Shown here piece after piece: positions 10,669-22,683 of a DNA stretch of 64,000 nt. Position 1 is the stretch's first letter, and each line of letters starts with the position of its first letter. A program made the position numbers and the translations under genes. The notes under the pieces are model-generated. The model was not told where the DNA came from. It saw nothing but the letters and a program-made list of their open reading frames with translations, and ran no database searches. Location: NCBI RefSeq assembly GCF_010389155.1, contig NC_057769.1, forward strand, positions 15,624,735 through 15,688,734, written 5' to 3'. The DNA is from Erigeron canadensis (taxonomy: Eukaryota > Streptophyta > Magnoliopsida > Asterales > Asteraceae).

Positions 10669-12340
10669 GGGAGAACCAAGGAAGCCTATCAGTCTTTGGT
10701 ATGTTGACAGTGGATGCTCTCGGCACATGACAGGGGACAAGAATGTTTTGTCCAATTATGAAGATGTAAATGGCTCGTATGTTAGTTTCGCAGGTCCCAA
10801 GGGCGGCAACATCTCGGGCCAAGGTGATGTTGTCAATGGGAAGATTACGCTGGAGAAAGTCAATTATGTGGAACAGTTATCACATAATTTATTAAGTGTT
10901 TCTCAGATTTGTGACAAGGGTAACACTGTCCATTTTAATGAAAAAGAAGCACTTATATTGAAACCAGGATATGTTATTCCTGAAGACTGGATCCTGCTGA
11001 AAGCTCCTAGGAAAAGAGACATCTATGGCCTTGTGTTAGGTGTTGATAATCCAGAGGAATCTGTTTGCTTGTTATCAAAAGCAAATGAATCTGAATCGTT
11101 ACTATGGCATAGAAGAATGGGACATATCAATTTCCGAAAGATGAATGACATTGTCAAACATGGTTTGGTTGACGGCGTTCCCATGAAACGGTTTGGAATG
11201 GAAGACAAATGTGTACCTTGTCTGAAAGGTAAACAACAAAAGTCTGCACATAAACCGAAACAAGAAAATTCTATTGCCAATCCTTTTGAGTTACTTCACA
11301 TGGATTTATTTGGTCCAGTAAATGTAAGAAGTATCGGTGGGATGTATTACTGTTTGGTGGTTACTGATGATTACTCGAGATTCTCATGGGTATTCTTTCT
11401 TAAATCGAAAGATGAAACTCCGCAGATTTTGATAAATTTCTTTGTCGAAACTGAAAACATTTATGGAGTTTGTGTTAAGAGAATCAGGAGCGACAACGGA
11501 ACTGAATTCAAGAATAATGTGATGGATGTCTTTTGTTTGTCAAAGGGAATCCAACATCAATACAGTTCTCCGTATGAACCACAACAGAATGGAGTTGCTG
11601 AAAGGAAGAATAGGACTCTAATCGAGATAGCCAGAACTATGCTTGCAGATTCAGGGCTTCCTACTATGTTTTGGGCGGAAGCAGTGAATACAGCTTGTCA
11701 TATTTTAGATAGGGCTACTGTAGTTAAGCGTCATAATAAGACATGTTATGAGCTTCTACATAAGAAGAAACCAAATTTACAGAATGTTGAACCATTTGGT
11801 GTACCGTGTACTTTCTTGAAGTATCTACCTCAGTCAAAGTTTGATTCAAAAGTTGAAGAGGGATTTCTCATGGGTTATAAACCGGGAACATCAATTCGAA
11901 GGGTTTACAACAAACAGACCGGCAAAGTTGATTTGGGAACAAATGTCAAGATTGTCAGTCATAAGCCTGCTATTCATTCTGGAAGTGGCAAAAACTTTGA
12001 TTACGATAGTGTGTTTAGTTCACTACATGGTCCTGATTCTTATTCAGATCCTGAGACAATTGATGATGTGATTATTTTAAGAGATCACATGGATAATACT
12101 CCTATATCTCCGCCTACTCGAAATGTCGATACTACTCCAACCAACGTTCAGTCTACTACTGATGTTGATGAAAGTGGTAAGGACAAGGATAAGACACTAG
12201 ATTCAGACAATAATGAACCCGCAAACACTACACCACCTACTCCATCGAAGGTTACACTGCCTGATGATGATCCTATTTCTAAAGAATCGGAAGATGATTT
12301 CAGCTCTCCTGAGTTTCAGATTAGAACAAATTTAGGATAA
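10625..12340 (+). CDS. pol: Element B pol: protease and integrase
   Basis: A 571-codon frame. The aspartic protease signature DSGCSRHMTG starts at residue 28. The GAG-pre-integrase zinc region has LLWHRRMGHINFRKMN and CVPCLKGK. The integrase core follows with [16 protein letters not shown] and NGVAERKN supplying the D, D and E residues. The C-terminal tail is acidic and variable. It ends at a TAA after TNLG where related copies read on, so RT is cut off from it. Within its own span the enzyme region is uninterrupted. Function: polyprotein cleavage and insertion of cDNA in the nucleus. Confidence 0.9.
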   Translation: MGSLQKLTILSSNVQGEPRKPISLWYVDSGCSRHMTGDKNVLSNYEDVNGSYVSFAGPKGGNISGQGDVVNGKITLEKVNYVEQLSHNLLSVSQICDKGNTVHFNEKEALILKPGYVIPEDWILLKAPRKRDIYGLVLGVDNPEESVCLLSKANESESLLWHRRMGHINFRKMNDIVKHGLVDGVPMKRFGMEDKCVPCLKGKQQKSAHKPKQENSIANPFELLHMDLFGPVNVRSIGGMYYCLVVTDDYSRFSWVFFLKSKDETPQILINFFVETENIYGVCVKRIRSDNGTEFKNNVMDVFCLSKGIQHQYSSPYEPQQNGVAERKNRTLIEIARTMLADSGLPTMFWAEAVNTACHILDRATVVKRHNKTCYELLHKKKPNLQNVEPFGVPCTFLKYLPQSKFDSKVEEGFLMGYKPGTSIRRVYNKQTGKVDLGTNVKIVSHKPAIHSGSGKNFDYDSVFSSLHGPDSYSDPETIDDVIILRDHMDNTPISPPTRNVDTTPTNVQSTTDVDESGKDKDKTLDSDNNEPANTTPPTPSKVTLPDDDPISKESEDDFSSPEFQIRTNLG

Positions 12341-12489
12341 AGTTTGAATGTTGATTCGGTTCCTCAATATCGAATTAATAAGGATCACCCAGCTGAAAAT
12401 ATTCTTTGAAATGCTATAGAACCTGTTCGAACTAGAAATCAGTTGAATAAGGATTTAACTAGTTTGTTCTGTGAAGTGAAAGACACGGA

Positions 12490-14066
12490 TTGATAACTGA
12501 GTGTTTATATTTTGGTTTCATTTCACAAGTAGAACCTAAGAATGTTAAGGCAACACTTCAAGATCCATGTTGGGTTGAAGCTATGCAAGAAGAATTAGCT
12601 CAATTTGAAAAACTTGGAGTTTGGGAGTTAGTAGATGTGCCTAGAGGTAAAGAACCGATTGGAACTCGTTGGGTATATAAATGCAAATGAGATGACAAAG
12701 GGATCGTTACTATAAATAAAGCACGTTTAGTTGTTCAGGGGTTTGCACAACGAGAAGGATATGACTATAACGAAACTTTTGCACCAGTTGCTAGGATTGA
12801 AGCTATAAGGTTATTTTTAGCTTTTGCAAGTTTCAAAGGTATAAAGGTGTATCAGTTGGACGTTAAGAGTGCCTTCTTGTACGGTGAAGTCAAAGAAGAA
12901 GTGTATGTTTACCATCCACCGGGGTTTGAAGATCCGAATTATCCAAGAAGAGCATATCATTTGGATAAGGCTCTTTATGGATTGCATCAAGCACCCAGAG
13001 TGTGGTATGAAAAGTTGTCGACATATTTGTTGACAAATGGATTTGCTAGAGGATCGATAGACAGCACATTATTTATCAAGTGGAAGAAGCGAGATTATCT
13101 GATTGTACAAGTTTACGTGGATGATATCATTTTTGGTTCATCTAATATAAAGATGTGCAAAGAGTTTGAAATGAGCATGAAAAATGTATTTGAAATGAGT
13201 GCTATGGGGGAATTACAATTTTTCCTCGGACTACAAGTAGATCAAAGGAAAGATGGATTCTTTAATCACCAGTCTAAGTATGTCGATGACATCTTGGAGA
13301 GGTTTCAAATGTTAGAGTCCAAGACATATGGTACTCCTATTCAGCAAAATCATGGTTTAGGAGTTCTTGATCCGAAAGATGAACTTGTGGATGCAACTTA
13401 TTATCGTGCTATTATTGGCTCATTGATGTATCTTACTGCTTCGCGTCCAGATATTATGTTCGCTGTTTGTCTTTGCGCTAGATTTCAAGCTAGTCTGAAA
13501 GAGTCACATTTGACTGCAGCAAAGCGTATTCTACGTTATCTTAAGGGAAACCAAGGGCTTGGTCTATGGTATCCAATGGGAAGAACGTTTTCTTTTGTTG
13601 CATATACTGATTCGGATTTTGGCGGTTGTAACAATGACATAAAGTCTACGACTGGAGGTTGTTAGTTGATAGGAGGAAGATTAGTATCGTGGCAATGCAA
13701 GAAGCAGACATGTGTTGCTCAGTCTTCATGTGAGGCAGAGTATATGGCTGCTGGTAGCTGTTGTTCCAGGTATTGTGGATTCAGCAACAACTTCGTGACT
13801 ACGGTATGGATTTTCTTGATACTCCTATTAGAATAGACAATAAGTCAGCTATAGACATTACAAATAACCCTGTCATGCATAAGGTCACCAAGCATATTGA
13901 TATTAGACATTATTTCTTGCGTGATTGTGCCCAAAAGAAGTTAATTCATTTGGAAAAGGTTATAACCGATGATAATTTAGCTGATCTGTATACCAAAGCA
14001 TTTGATACGACTCGATTTGAGAAGTTAATTCTTCTCAATGGGATGAAGAATGCTGATTCATATTAA
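12490..14066 (+). pseudogene. pol: Element B pol: reverse transcriptase and RNase H, broken
   Basis: Segments 12490-12690, 12847-13665 and 13761-14066. RT motifs: [24 protein letters not shown], and [10 protein letters not shown] at residues 90-99 of the second segment. RNase H: YTDSDFGG, SSCEAEYMAAG, IDNKSAIDI and KHIDIRHYF. Lesions: TGA after WVYKCK, TAG in GGC-stop-LIGG (a CAG-to-TAG change fits), and a one-base shift near 13770. All catalytic Asp residues of the YVDD box remain. Confidence 0.88.
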
Positions 14067-15799
14067 ATCTCTCAAAGAACTAATTTTGTAAGTTTGTGTC
14101 TGTAAATAGCTAGAGTCATAAAAATACAGAAAGAGTTCTTAGTGTCATGAAAATCATAAAAATGTGAAAAATGAGAAAATGACAAAAATATGGGGAGATT
14201 TAAGTTAATGCTGTCAGATGATTAGAAGTGAGGATACTTAGCTTTTAAGTCTGCTTAATCGTAATATAACTGCTTAGTTCAGTGATTACAATTTGGGATA
14301 TATTGGTAGACACAAAGTAGCAAGGTTTCCTTAATCTGAACTTAAATTATACAATGTTCTTGTGGGAAACATATTCAGATATATGGCTGAGAATGCTTGC
14401 CTTTCAATAATGAATTGATCTGATCCTTAAATTTTGTGAAAGATCTAGCATTACTATAAGATTTGTTCAGTATATAGGCAAAAACCTCTACCAATCATGA
14501 GCATGAAAGCTAAATGTGATATTGTTATGCAAATGAAATAAATGTAAATTAGGGGCTAATGTGGTCTTTGAGATTCGGACAAGTATGTCCTCGGGGTGTC
14601 TTTATATACCTAGCCTACCTAAAGCTTCCGACTTGGGATAGGTTGTCAGAAAGTTCGCTACATGGGTCTCATAGAAAATGACGGGTTCCTTATAAACAAT
14701 GAAATGCAGAAGCAAATAAGTTAAATCACAAAGTAATTGAATTATGTTATCTAAAAAGTGTCTCATGATTTGTTAAGGATGTTTTTGAATATATATTGAA
14801 TATTTGTTATCTTAGTGCTTGTATCAATTACGGAAGTATATCTGAATGTGGGTCACATAAGTTCGCAAACTATTCAATGGCATATTAGGCTACTCGGGTT
14901 ACATGGTGACTGTCCTTGGCCAGGGTATGTCGAAAGTGTCATAATTCAAAGGAAACTGGAAGTACTGAGTGTTTAAGAGGACAAATATACCGGTAATCGT
15001 GGTTAAATCACTATTCATAATTAATAATAAGAGAATTATTTCTCACTTGCAGACTTATGTAAATGCTAATCTGATCTAATCTGCATAAACTTAGAATTTC
15101 TTGTAAATAAATAAAGTAGCTTAGTTTATTTTTATTTTGTTTCTTTTTATTTTTATTTTTGTAATAAGTGTCAGTTTGTGTGTCCAACTAGTTCTTATTG
15201 CACGAGAGATTTAATAAGCATGAAAAGTTATAATTCTTGGTGAATTATATAAGTCTTGTTGCTTACGATATTGATGTTTAAAAGATGGATTTTCTAATTA
15301 ATACATAAGTTGTTTAATTTAGAAAATGAAATGTTTTGAAAATTGAAAAGTCAAAATATTTTTGAATGTGTTTCAAGTAATTTTTTTTGAAATTTCAATT
15401 GTTTGTGGTTGATAAATATGCTTGACAAAGATTGGACTCGCCTTAGATCTTGTAATGATTTTTAGGTTAAGTTTTTGGTTGTTCTGCATATTTATGATAT
15501 TTTTATTGTTGTTTTTGATGCATTGATGAAGTTTGTTAAGTGTGCAGGTTACAGATAATAAACTCATTTTAAATGTAGTTGGCATCAAACATTTCAGATT
15601 ATGATTGAAGGCAAAATTGTTTTCGCTTGCTTATTGGGATTGCATTGCGACGGACAATAAAAGCCTATCAGAAATTGCTTCTACAGACTGTGTTACAAGG
15701 ATGGATTATCTTGTAATTTAACCTAAGACTTAGAGTTATAGGTTATCATTGTATTATCAAGATCACAACTTACATTAAAATGTGATAGGTTGTTGATAT
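14067..15799 (+). other. Element B spacer between pol and third gene, left part
   Basis: About 1.7 kb without credible coding. The stretch about 14225-15090 is strikingly similar to the complement of 21640-22500 in element C, about 90% by eye, clearly higher than the pol genes of the same two elements. It ends near TTTCTCACTTGCAG, an acceptor-like site. The rest is AT-rich and drifts in similarity. Element C is inserted at 15800-15804 (GATAT). Confidence 0.75.
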
Positions 15800-15804
15800 G
15801 ATAT
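15800..15804. other. Target-site duplication GATAT, left copy (element C)
   Basis: GATAT abuts TGTGAGTCCC at 15805 and recurs at 30320-30324 directly after the other LTR. This proves C inserted as a unit into B. Confidence 0.9.
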
Positions 15805-16445
15805 TGTGAGTCCCTCGATAGCTACAGATCGCTCTCGAGATCGTCTATTATTATGTCGTGAGTGCGGAATCCTCACAAGATAACTAGTTTGATTAGTAAT
15901 CGTGTATATCGCGAATTATCAAGTAAATAATCAGCCGTATGACACTATATTCGTTTCTATATGCTATAGAACGAACTTAGTGGTCTGGTGTATGTGTATG
16001 TCGAATGTGTTACCTCATTTTAGGGTATTCATTCGTATATATATGTTTCAGATCGAAACTGGGCTTGCTGGGCTTTGTTCTTACGAACTTAGCAGCCCAA
16101 CCCATGTAACGAAGTTAATCTTCGTTTGTACCAAACGAAGTTTATCTTCGTTTGCCTCTAACGAAGATATTCCTTATCTTCGTTAGATGTAATACTTGGT
16201 TATATTCCTAAGTGTTTCATCTTAAGGAATCCTAACACATATTATGTTTGTACTTGTATAACACACAACAAACATCATACATAACATATATATAACACCA
16301 AAACATGTAATCGATCATTACCAAAACATAAAGTCCATAATCTATCAATTACATATATATAGATACGACATAAAATAACATAATGTCTTAGTCTAAAAGG
16401 CAGATCAAATCTAAGTTACTGTTGTCACATCAACGTGCATCAACA
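15805..16445 (-). repeat. 3' LTR of element C
   Basis: Plus-orientation ends TGTGAGTCCCTCG and GTGCATCAACA. It contains three consecutive inverted repeats of AACGAAG and CTTCGTT at 16108-16126, 16133-16153 and 16159-16185, and a TATATATA tract near 16037-16044. Length equals that of its partner at 29679-30319. Confidence 0.95.
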
Positions 16446-17566
16446 AACTCCCCTTTGACAGCAGCACCTTCGATTTCTTCAGTCTTCAAAATCTGATCAT
16501 GCATCAAACAACAATCTTTTGCTATTCGCATGGATATCTTCATGTAAGCAGAGTTGAAGTATCTTACGATATTGACTTTCTTCATGCACGTTAGATCATT
16601 TCTTGAGAAGTTCACCAATTGCATCGGATCATATACTCTTCTCAACAAAATCTTCTTCTTTGAGTCTGCATACATCTTTGCTTCACCAGAATTTCGATCA
16701 ATTTCCCAATTATCCATCTTGTCCAAGACATCTTGTGCCTATTTCTTGGCAGGGACTTTGATCATACACTTAACATCATGTTGAACATACTCAACTATTT
16801 TATTTGGCTTGACCACTCTTTTCTTCGATCTTGGTTCACTCTTAAACTGTGGTTTATCTGAATCTTTCATGTTCTTTCTCAACCAGAAATCATTTCGAAG
16901 ATTCTTACTAACAATATCAGCTAAACCATCATCACTTGGATTGATAATCCAATTATTTCCAAGTTCATGTAAGTCTTCTTCACATAAACTCTTGAAATGT
17001 CTCTCATACCAAGCTAAGTACTGACAACCTTCTGGTCTTTTAAGAACAAACAGCTTCAGTTCATCATCATAAAACCAACTCCAGATGATTGTCTTGTACT
17101 TTGCAGCATCTTTGTCTGAGATATGAGTCCAATACAAATTTGGTTTCCAAGTTTCCCTATGTACTATCCATTCATTAACTCTTCTCTCGGGCACATGTCG
17201 ATCAACCATATGTAATGGATCATCATCTCTGAGAGGAACTGGAAAATCATTTGGACTGAATGGTCTTGTCACGTTAATCTCAAAATCAGAAGAAATCAAT
17301 GCATCACCATTCTTAGCATACACAACAAGGTGTAAAACTTTAGTTTGGCTATTGAATGGAACTTGAAGCATTCTTTCCCGAACATCTGATCTCTTCAGAT
17401 CCAACTCCCTACTTTCTTCAATCAATGGATCTTCAGGAATTAAGTCCCATACTTCATCAAACCCATAAGGCTTCTTGAATATGTTTAGATTTGGTTCAGG
17501 AACAAATTCACCTTCCTCGAGCTCATCACCATCAAAGAATAAATCTGTATAATCTGGATCATCTAT
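16430..17566 (-). pseudogene. Element C third gene, second exon-like part
   Basis: The frame opens after the acceptor-like TTTTAATAG near 17567 with an acidic start (DDPDYTDLFF, LEEGEFVPE). It runs through 16739-17425 and, after a stop, 16430-16726. Conserved with element B: ISDKDAAKYKTIIWSWFYDD (B has VSDKDAPKYFSVIQSWFYD), RHFKSL, and the W(E/Q)ID.NS.EA.M segment. The tail overlaps the polypurine tract and the LTR edge. The domain is unknown to me and has no obvious membrane segment. The stop after VPAKK separates the last 98 codons. Confidence 0.6.
16446..16458 (-). other. Polypurine tract of element C
   Basis: Minus strand TCAAAGGGGAGTT directly precedes the 3' LTR. It is the expected second-strand primer position. 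Confidence 0.7.
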
Positions 17567-17832
17567 TAAAATTTACACAAAATGAACACCAGAATAGAAA
17601 GAATAATCATGATAATTATAATAAAGATGAAATGTAATTGTATTGAAATAAGATAGATTACATTTATATTACACAAAATGTCATAACTTATTACATACAA
17701 TCGAATATACATTCTTTCTAAAAATCTTTATCATAATCAAAATCAGAAACCTGAATCACGAGGAGCACCGGAAGGACCAACACCAACACCAGAATCACGA
17801 GGAGCACCAGAAGTATCACCTCCTGTCTCCCC

Positions 17833-19548
17833 CTAAGTCTCTGCACCCTTTCCTTTGTCTTCAACTGGGTGAGAATCATTCCTATCACCAGTATTATCAG
17901 CATCATCATCGTCATTCTGACGTCTTGGTTGAACCGCTGACAATCTACAAACCTCTTCAGGAACTTCCCCCCCTTGATTCTTGACCCAGTTGATCAAAAA
18001 TGTCAAGGCAGCGCGGGTATCAGTGAGATCAGACTCCAAAGTACGAACCCGAGTCTCCAGAAGATCAACACGACGAACAAGCGAAGAATCGGAAGGAAGT
18101 CTGTAGGATAAGGAAGGAGTCACCAGAGGACGTAAGACTTGTGCTTGTGAAACAACAGGAATAACAACAGCAGTTGGTCTTGGAGGATCAGGAATCGCTA
18201 CAGAAGAAGCTTCAACAACACGTCTACGCTTATTTCTGGTATACTGAAGTTCAACACCCCCTTTCCGTTTCACCGGACTAACCGAACTGGCTCTGTTCAC
18301 CGGATCTTCCATATCTTCAAAAATTCCATGCAGTTCAGAATCATGCTGAGCAGCAACATCAGGATCAATCTGAGCAGCATCAGGAATGGAGTTAGCTGAA
18401 TCTGAAACAGCTGGAATAGCATGACAAGCCTTACTTCTACGCTCTCTATGGAAAGCAACACCTTCTTGATCAAACGACTGATGTGAATGATCGCTTTCAG
18501 AAGCAACAGAGATATGATGAATCAACTTAGTTCGATGTTCAGCAGCAGCAGATTCATCTGTGTCTGTCTCATTTGTAGCAGCAGAACCGTCAGAACTATC
18601 AGCTTCACTGTCATCATCTCCATCATCAGAACTATCAGACTCATCACTTGAATCATCATCAGAAGCAGAAACATTCTCAGAACTTTCTGAGTCACCAAAA
18701 TCGGAATCTTCATCAATATCATCCACAAACATATCATTCTCAAGACGAGATCGATAGTTTGGATTAATCAAGTGACCAAAAAGTGGTGGATCATGAAGAC
18801 CAGCCACATTACGTGTATTTGCTTCAAGATCAGCAAAAAGACGCGAAGGCCAAGCATGAAGAACGTAGCGAGGACCTTGGTCATACACTAAGTTAGGACA
18901 AAAGTGTCTAACTATGGCCATAACAAACCGAGGATACAAAAGAAATCTCTTCCTCCCCCTAGCATTAAGCTGATCAAGAAACTCCTGATAAAAGTATCTT
19001 GAGAAAGGATAAGGTCGATTATATACTAATGCAACCATCTGCGACGCAATCTGAGCAGACAGTTGATCAAAACCAGCCTTGCGATTGCTCAAACACACGA
19101 GCAATGCATACGCCAGATATCTCCATCTTCCCTTGAAACCACTCTTATCAAAAGGAAGTTTGACCTGGCCGACAAATCCCATTCTCTGAAAACATCGAAG
19201 AAGAAGTTCAAACTCATAAGTCATCTCTACGTCTTCCTCTTCTTCTACCTCTGGTTCTGCACCTAAATGCAAAATAGTACGAAGCTATGCCGCGTTGAAA
19301 TCAAATGTGATTTCTCCGACAGTAGCACGGATAAAACTATGTCCTTCAACCATAACTTCATGAGCAGTTGACCAAAAAGAATCGATATACTGCCTAAAAA
19401 GTCTAGGCGAATCACAAAAAGCAAAAAATAATCTCGAGCGAGCAATGTAATCAAACATTTCATGAAAATGTTCGCTATTATGCTGATCTGGAGCAAGATT
19501 CAGTGCAAGATTATGTTTCTTCACAAACTGACGAGGAGCGAGAGCCAT
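17833..19548 (-). pseudogene. Element C third gene, first part (in-frame TAG)
   Basis: Start ATG at 19548 (MALAPRQFVKKHN), two bases after an acceptor-like TTTTGTTTTGCAG. A TAG at 19285-19287 interrupts the frame just before LRTILHLG, where B has an intact GDLRTILHLG. The frame then runs 480 codons to 17833. Conserved core: DSFWSTA, RWRYLAYALL, GFDQLSAQIASQMVAL, YPFSRYF and LYPRFVMAIVRHF. It is followed by a very acidic Ser/Asp stretch, a basic KRKGGVELQ..RNKRRR patch and a short coiled-coil-like segment. Homologous to the B third gene; function unknown. Amino-acid composition suggests a nuclear or nucleic-acid role, but that is inference only. Confidence 0.65.
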
Positions 19549-19550
19549 TT

Positions 19551-19563
19551 CTGCAAAACAAAA
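19551..19563 (-). promoter_or_regulatory. Acceptor-like site before element C third gene
   Basis: TTTTGTTTTGCAG on the minus strand sits two bases before the ATG. Element B has TTTGTTTTTGTGCAG at the matching place (31427-31441). A 5'-leader intron for the third-gene mRNA is inferred. Confidence 0.45.
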
Positions 19564-19639
19564 CACAATATCGAAACAAATATAAATAAGCACGGTAAAT
19601 GAATTGCAGACTTGAAAGACCTAATCAATAATTTCGTAA

Positions 19640-20095
19640 AGTAAAACTGCACAAAATTATTCGTTAAGTATACAGAAACGAAGATGGAATCTAAATTCGT
19701 AAGCTATAACGAACGAAGATAAATCCTAAATTCGTAAGAACTAATCTGAAATTTTCACCTAACGAAGTCTAAATTCGTAAGGTCTAAACTGGACATGCAA
19801 GTTCGTAAGTTATAACTTATATTCTAAGTTCGTAACTTATAAACGAAATCTAAGTTCGTTTGGACAGAAACTAAGTTCGTAAGCATTGCTAAGAAACTAA
19901 GTTTGTTAAGCCTTGCTAAGTTCGTTCCTTATCAACTAAATTATAAGTTCGTAAGGCATAATTGAAAGTTAACTTCGTTTCTACCCAATTTAACTTCGTT
20001 CGAACTAAAAGCGAAGTTCATGTTCACAAATCTAAATTCGTTTGAACTAATGTCTAAGTTCGTTTGCACAAGTCTAACTTCGTTATAAACCAGTT
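19640..20095 (-). repeat. TTCGT-motif array in third-gene leader of element C
   Basis: About twenty copies of CTAARTTCGT or its variants (plus orientation, usually followed by AAG or TTG), with spacing near 20-30 bp. It forms a noncoding array directly upstream of the third gene. The same words fill the gag leader (29340-29580) and the LTR hairpins. No such density exists in the coding parts. Confidence 0.8.
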
Positions 20096-20331
20096 AATGA
20101 TTTCAAGAATATATATATATATATAATCAAAACGAATCAAATCGAAGATACATAGAAAACCTAGATCATTTTCGTGGATGAAAATAAGATCAAACACTTA
20201 GATCACAGTTTGCAAAAAAAATCAAGAAAACGAAGTAGATAGAGAGAAAAGAAAAGAGTTTGGGTTTTAGGGTTTTGCTTGAAAATAAGAGTAATTTTCG
20301 TTTTTGTGAAAAAGAAACGAAGAAAAACCCC

Positions 20332-20339
20332 TTTATATA
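20332..20339 (-). promoter_or_regulatory. Candidate internal promoter of element C third gene (TATATAAA)
   Basis: The minus strand reads CACTATATAAAGGGG, a canonical plant TATA box. A pyrimidine-rich stretch (TTTTCTTTTCTCTCTATC) follows about 90 bases downstream, as in plant core promoters. It lies about 780 bases before the third-gene ATG, leaving room for a leader intron. Confidence 0.55.
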
Positions 20340-20479
20340 GTGAAATAAAAATGGGCTATATATGGGTCGGGCTAAACTCCACGAACGAAGTTATCCAAAC
20401 GAAGATAGCCTTCGTTTAGACAAAATAATTTGTAACTATCAGAACGAAGATAACAGTTATCTTCGTAAGAACAAATCAA

Positions 20480-22683
20480 AGTCAGAAAATATTCCAGATT
20501 TCAGCTAAGTTTCTGAAAATTTTTCAGATTTTCATCAAAGCGATCTTCCAAAACACGACCCTTCATCGCAATCTGTACATAGCAAAAACTCGTTAGAAAG
20601 CAACCTGTTCATGCCTTGTACTATAACGTGCTTATCACCCAAATTCATAATCATAATGTAAGTATATAACTGAACATTATAATCTTGAATGAAAACCCAT
20701 GGTTTAAACATTAACCATCAACAAACCTGAAAATAATCAATTTATATATGAACCTCATTACCAATGACGATTATGACACCGAGAACTTCCTTTGATCATA
20801 GATATGCGTGACGACAAACCATCTTGAAACACTTAAGTCCCATACTAGATGTCGTCTACAAAAATTAACAAACAATGAACTATCCAACAAAAATTCACTG
20901 AAGAACTTAGTAAAGTTTCCAAAAGGATGTCATAACTCACAGCATGAAATTCAAAGGAAACAAATATCAAATTTGATTATTTTCATTAAATACATGAATC
21001 ATAAAGTAAATAACTACTCCAAAAGCAAGTTCATGTATTCATCCTTCACATGCTCAAATCTGCATCACAAATATTATCACTACACACCAAGGCTCCAACT
21101 TTATCTTCTTAACCTGAACACTGCACACTTACTACAGAACTCATTAACGCATTGAGAACAAAACAGTATAATGCAGAAAATTCAAGCTATAAACACACTC
21201 AATCAGGGTTAACAAATATGAAATAACTAAAAATCTAACAAAAGATCAAGGGAGGTCATTTCTTGTCAAACCCTAAAATGTCACCAAGTTATTAATCAAA
21301 TACTTAACTTGTTACAAAATAACTTTGACATTTCATATAACACTTGAAAGATCATTTTCTAAACTTAAACAAATTAATGTCCATATTAGAAAATCTTCTT
21401 TGTAAACAAACCACACAACCTCATTAAAAATTCTTATGAAGGAATTCAGCAAAACATATACTCAGAATTTGAATAGGATCTTTCGTGCAATAAGAACTTA
21501 TAAAAAATACAATTTTGACTCAATAAAAAGAAAAATAACTCAGAATAAAAATTGCAGAATAATAAACTAATCTAAATTCTAATTAACTTGACTTTATACA
21601 TTATTCACATTATGCTTGATTACTGCTGATTAGATCAGGTTAGCATGTTACATAAGCCTGCGGGTGAGAAATAATTCTCTTATTATAAGTTCTGAACAGT
21701 GACCCAACAGCGATTACCGGTATGTTTGTCCTCTTAAACACTCGGTACTTCCAGTCTCCTTTGAGTTGTAACACTTTCGACATACCCTGGCCAAGGACAG
21801 TCACCATGTAACTCGAGTAGCCTAATATGCCATTGAATAGTTTGCGAACTTATGTAACCCACATTCAGATATACTTCCGTAATTGATACAAGCACTAAGA
21901 TAACAAATATTCAATGTATTCAAAAACATCCTTACCAAATCATGAGACACTTTATAGATAACTGAATTTAATTACTTTGTGATTTCACTTATTTGCTTCT
22001 GCATTTCATGATTTATAAGGAACCCGTGATTTTCTATGAGATCCGTGTAGCGAACTTTTTGACAACCTATCCCAAGTTGGAAGCTTTAGGTAGGCTAGGT
22101 ATACAAAGATACCCCAAGGACATACTTGTCCGAATCTCAAAGACCACATTAGCCCCTTAATTTGCATTCATTTGATTTGCATAAGAATATCACATTTACT
22201 TTCATGCTCATGATTGGTAGAGGTTCTTGCCTATACATTGAACAAATCTTATAGTAATGCTAGATCATTCACAAAATTTAAGGACTAGATCAATTCATTA
22301 CTGAAAAGCAAGCAATCTCAGCCATATATCTGAATATGTTTCCCACAAGAACATTGTATAATTTAAGTTCAAATTGAAGGAAACCTTGGTACTTTGTGCC
22401 TACCGATATATCCCAAATTGTAATCACTGAACTAAGCAGTTATATTACGATTAAGCAGGCTTAAAAGCTAAAGTATCGTCACTTCTTTTCATTTAGTGCA
22501 GTAACCTTACTTTATTCATATTTTTTTTTTTGATTTTCGATTTTTCAATATTTTTGTATTTGTCTGACACTAGATATATACAAACTTATACTAAGACAAC
22601 TCTTTTTGTATTTTTATGACTCTATCTATGTACGACTTACACTACAAAGACACGAAAAATACATTTAAGTTCTTTGAGAGAAA
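20480..22683 (-). other. Element C spacer between pol and third-gene promoter
   Basis: Noncoding, about 2.2 kb. The part 21640-22500 matches the complement of 14225-15090 in element B closely. The remaining 20480-21640 is AT-rich with only patchy similarity to B (for example TTCTTATTGCACGA on the minus strand). I see no gene in it. Confidence 0.7.

Noticed and set aside
18297..18757. Met/Leu/Ile-rich or Ser-rich frames that could look like membrane proteins
   Set aside because: They are off-frame or antisense readings of the acidic Ser/Asp stretch of the element C third gene.
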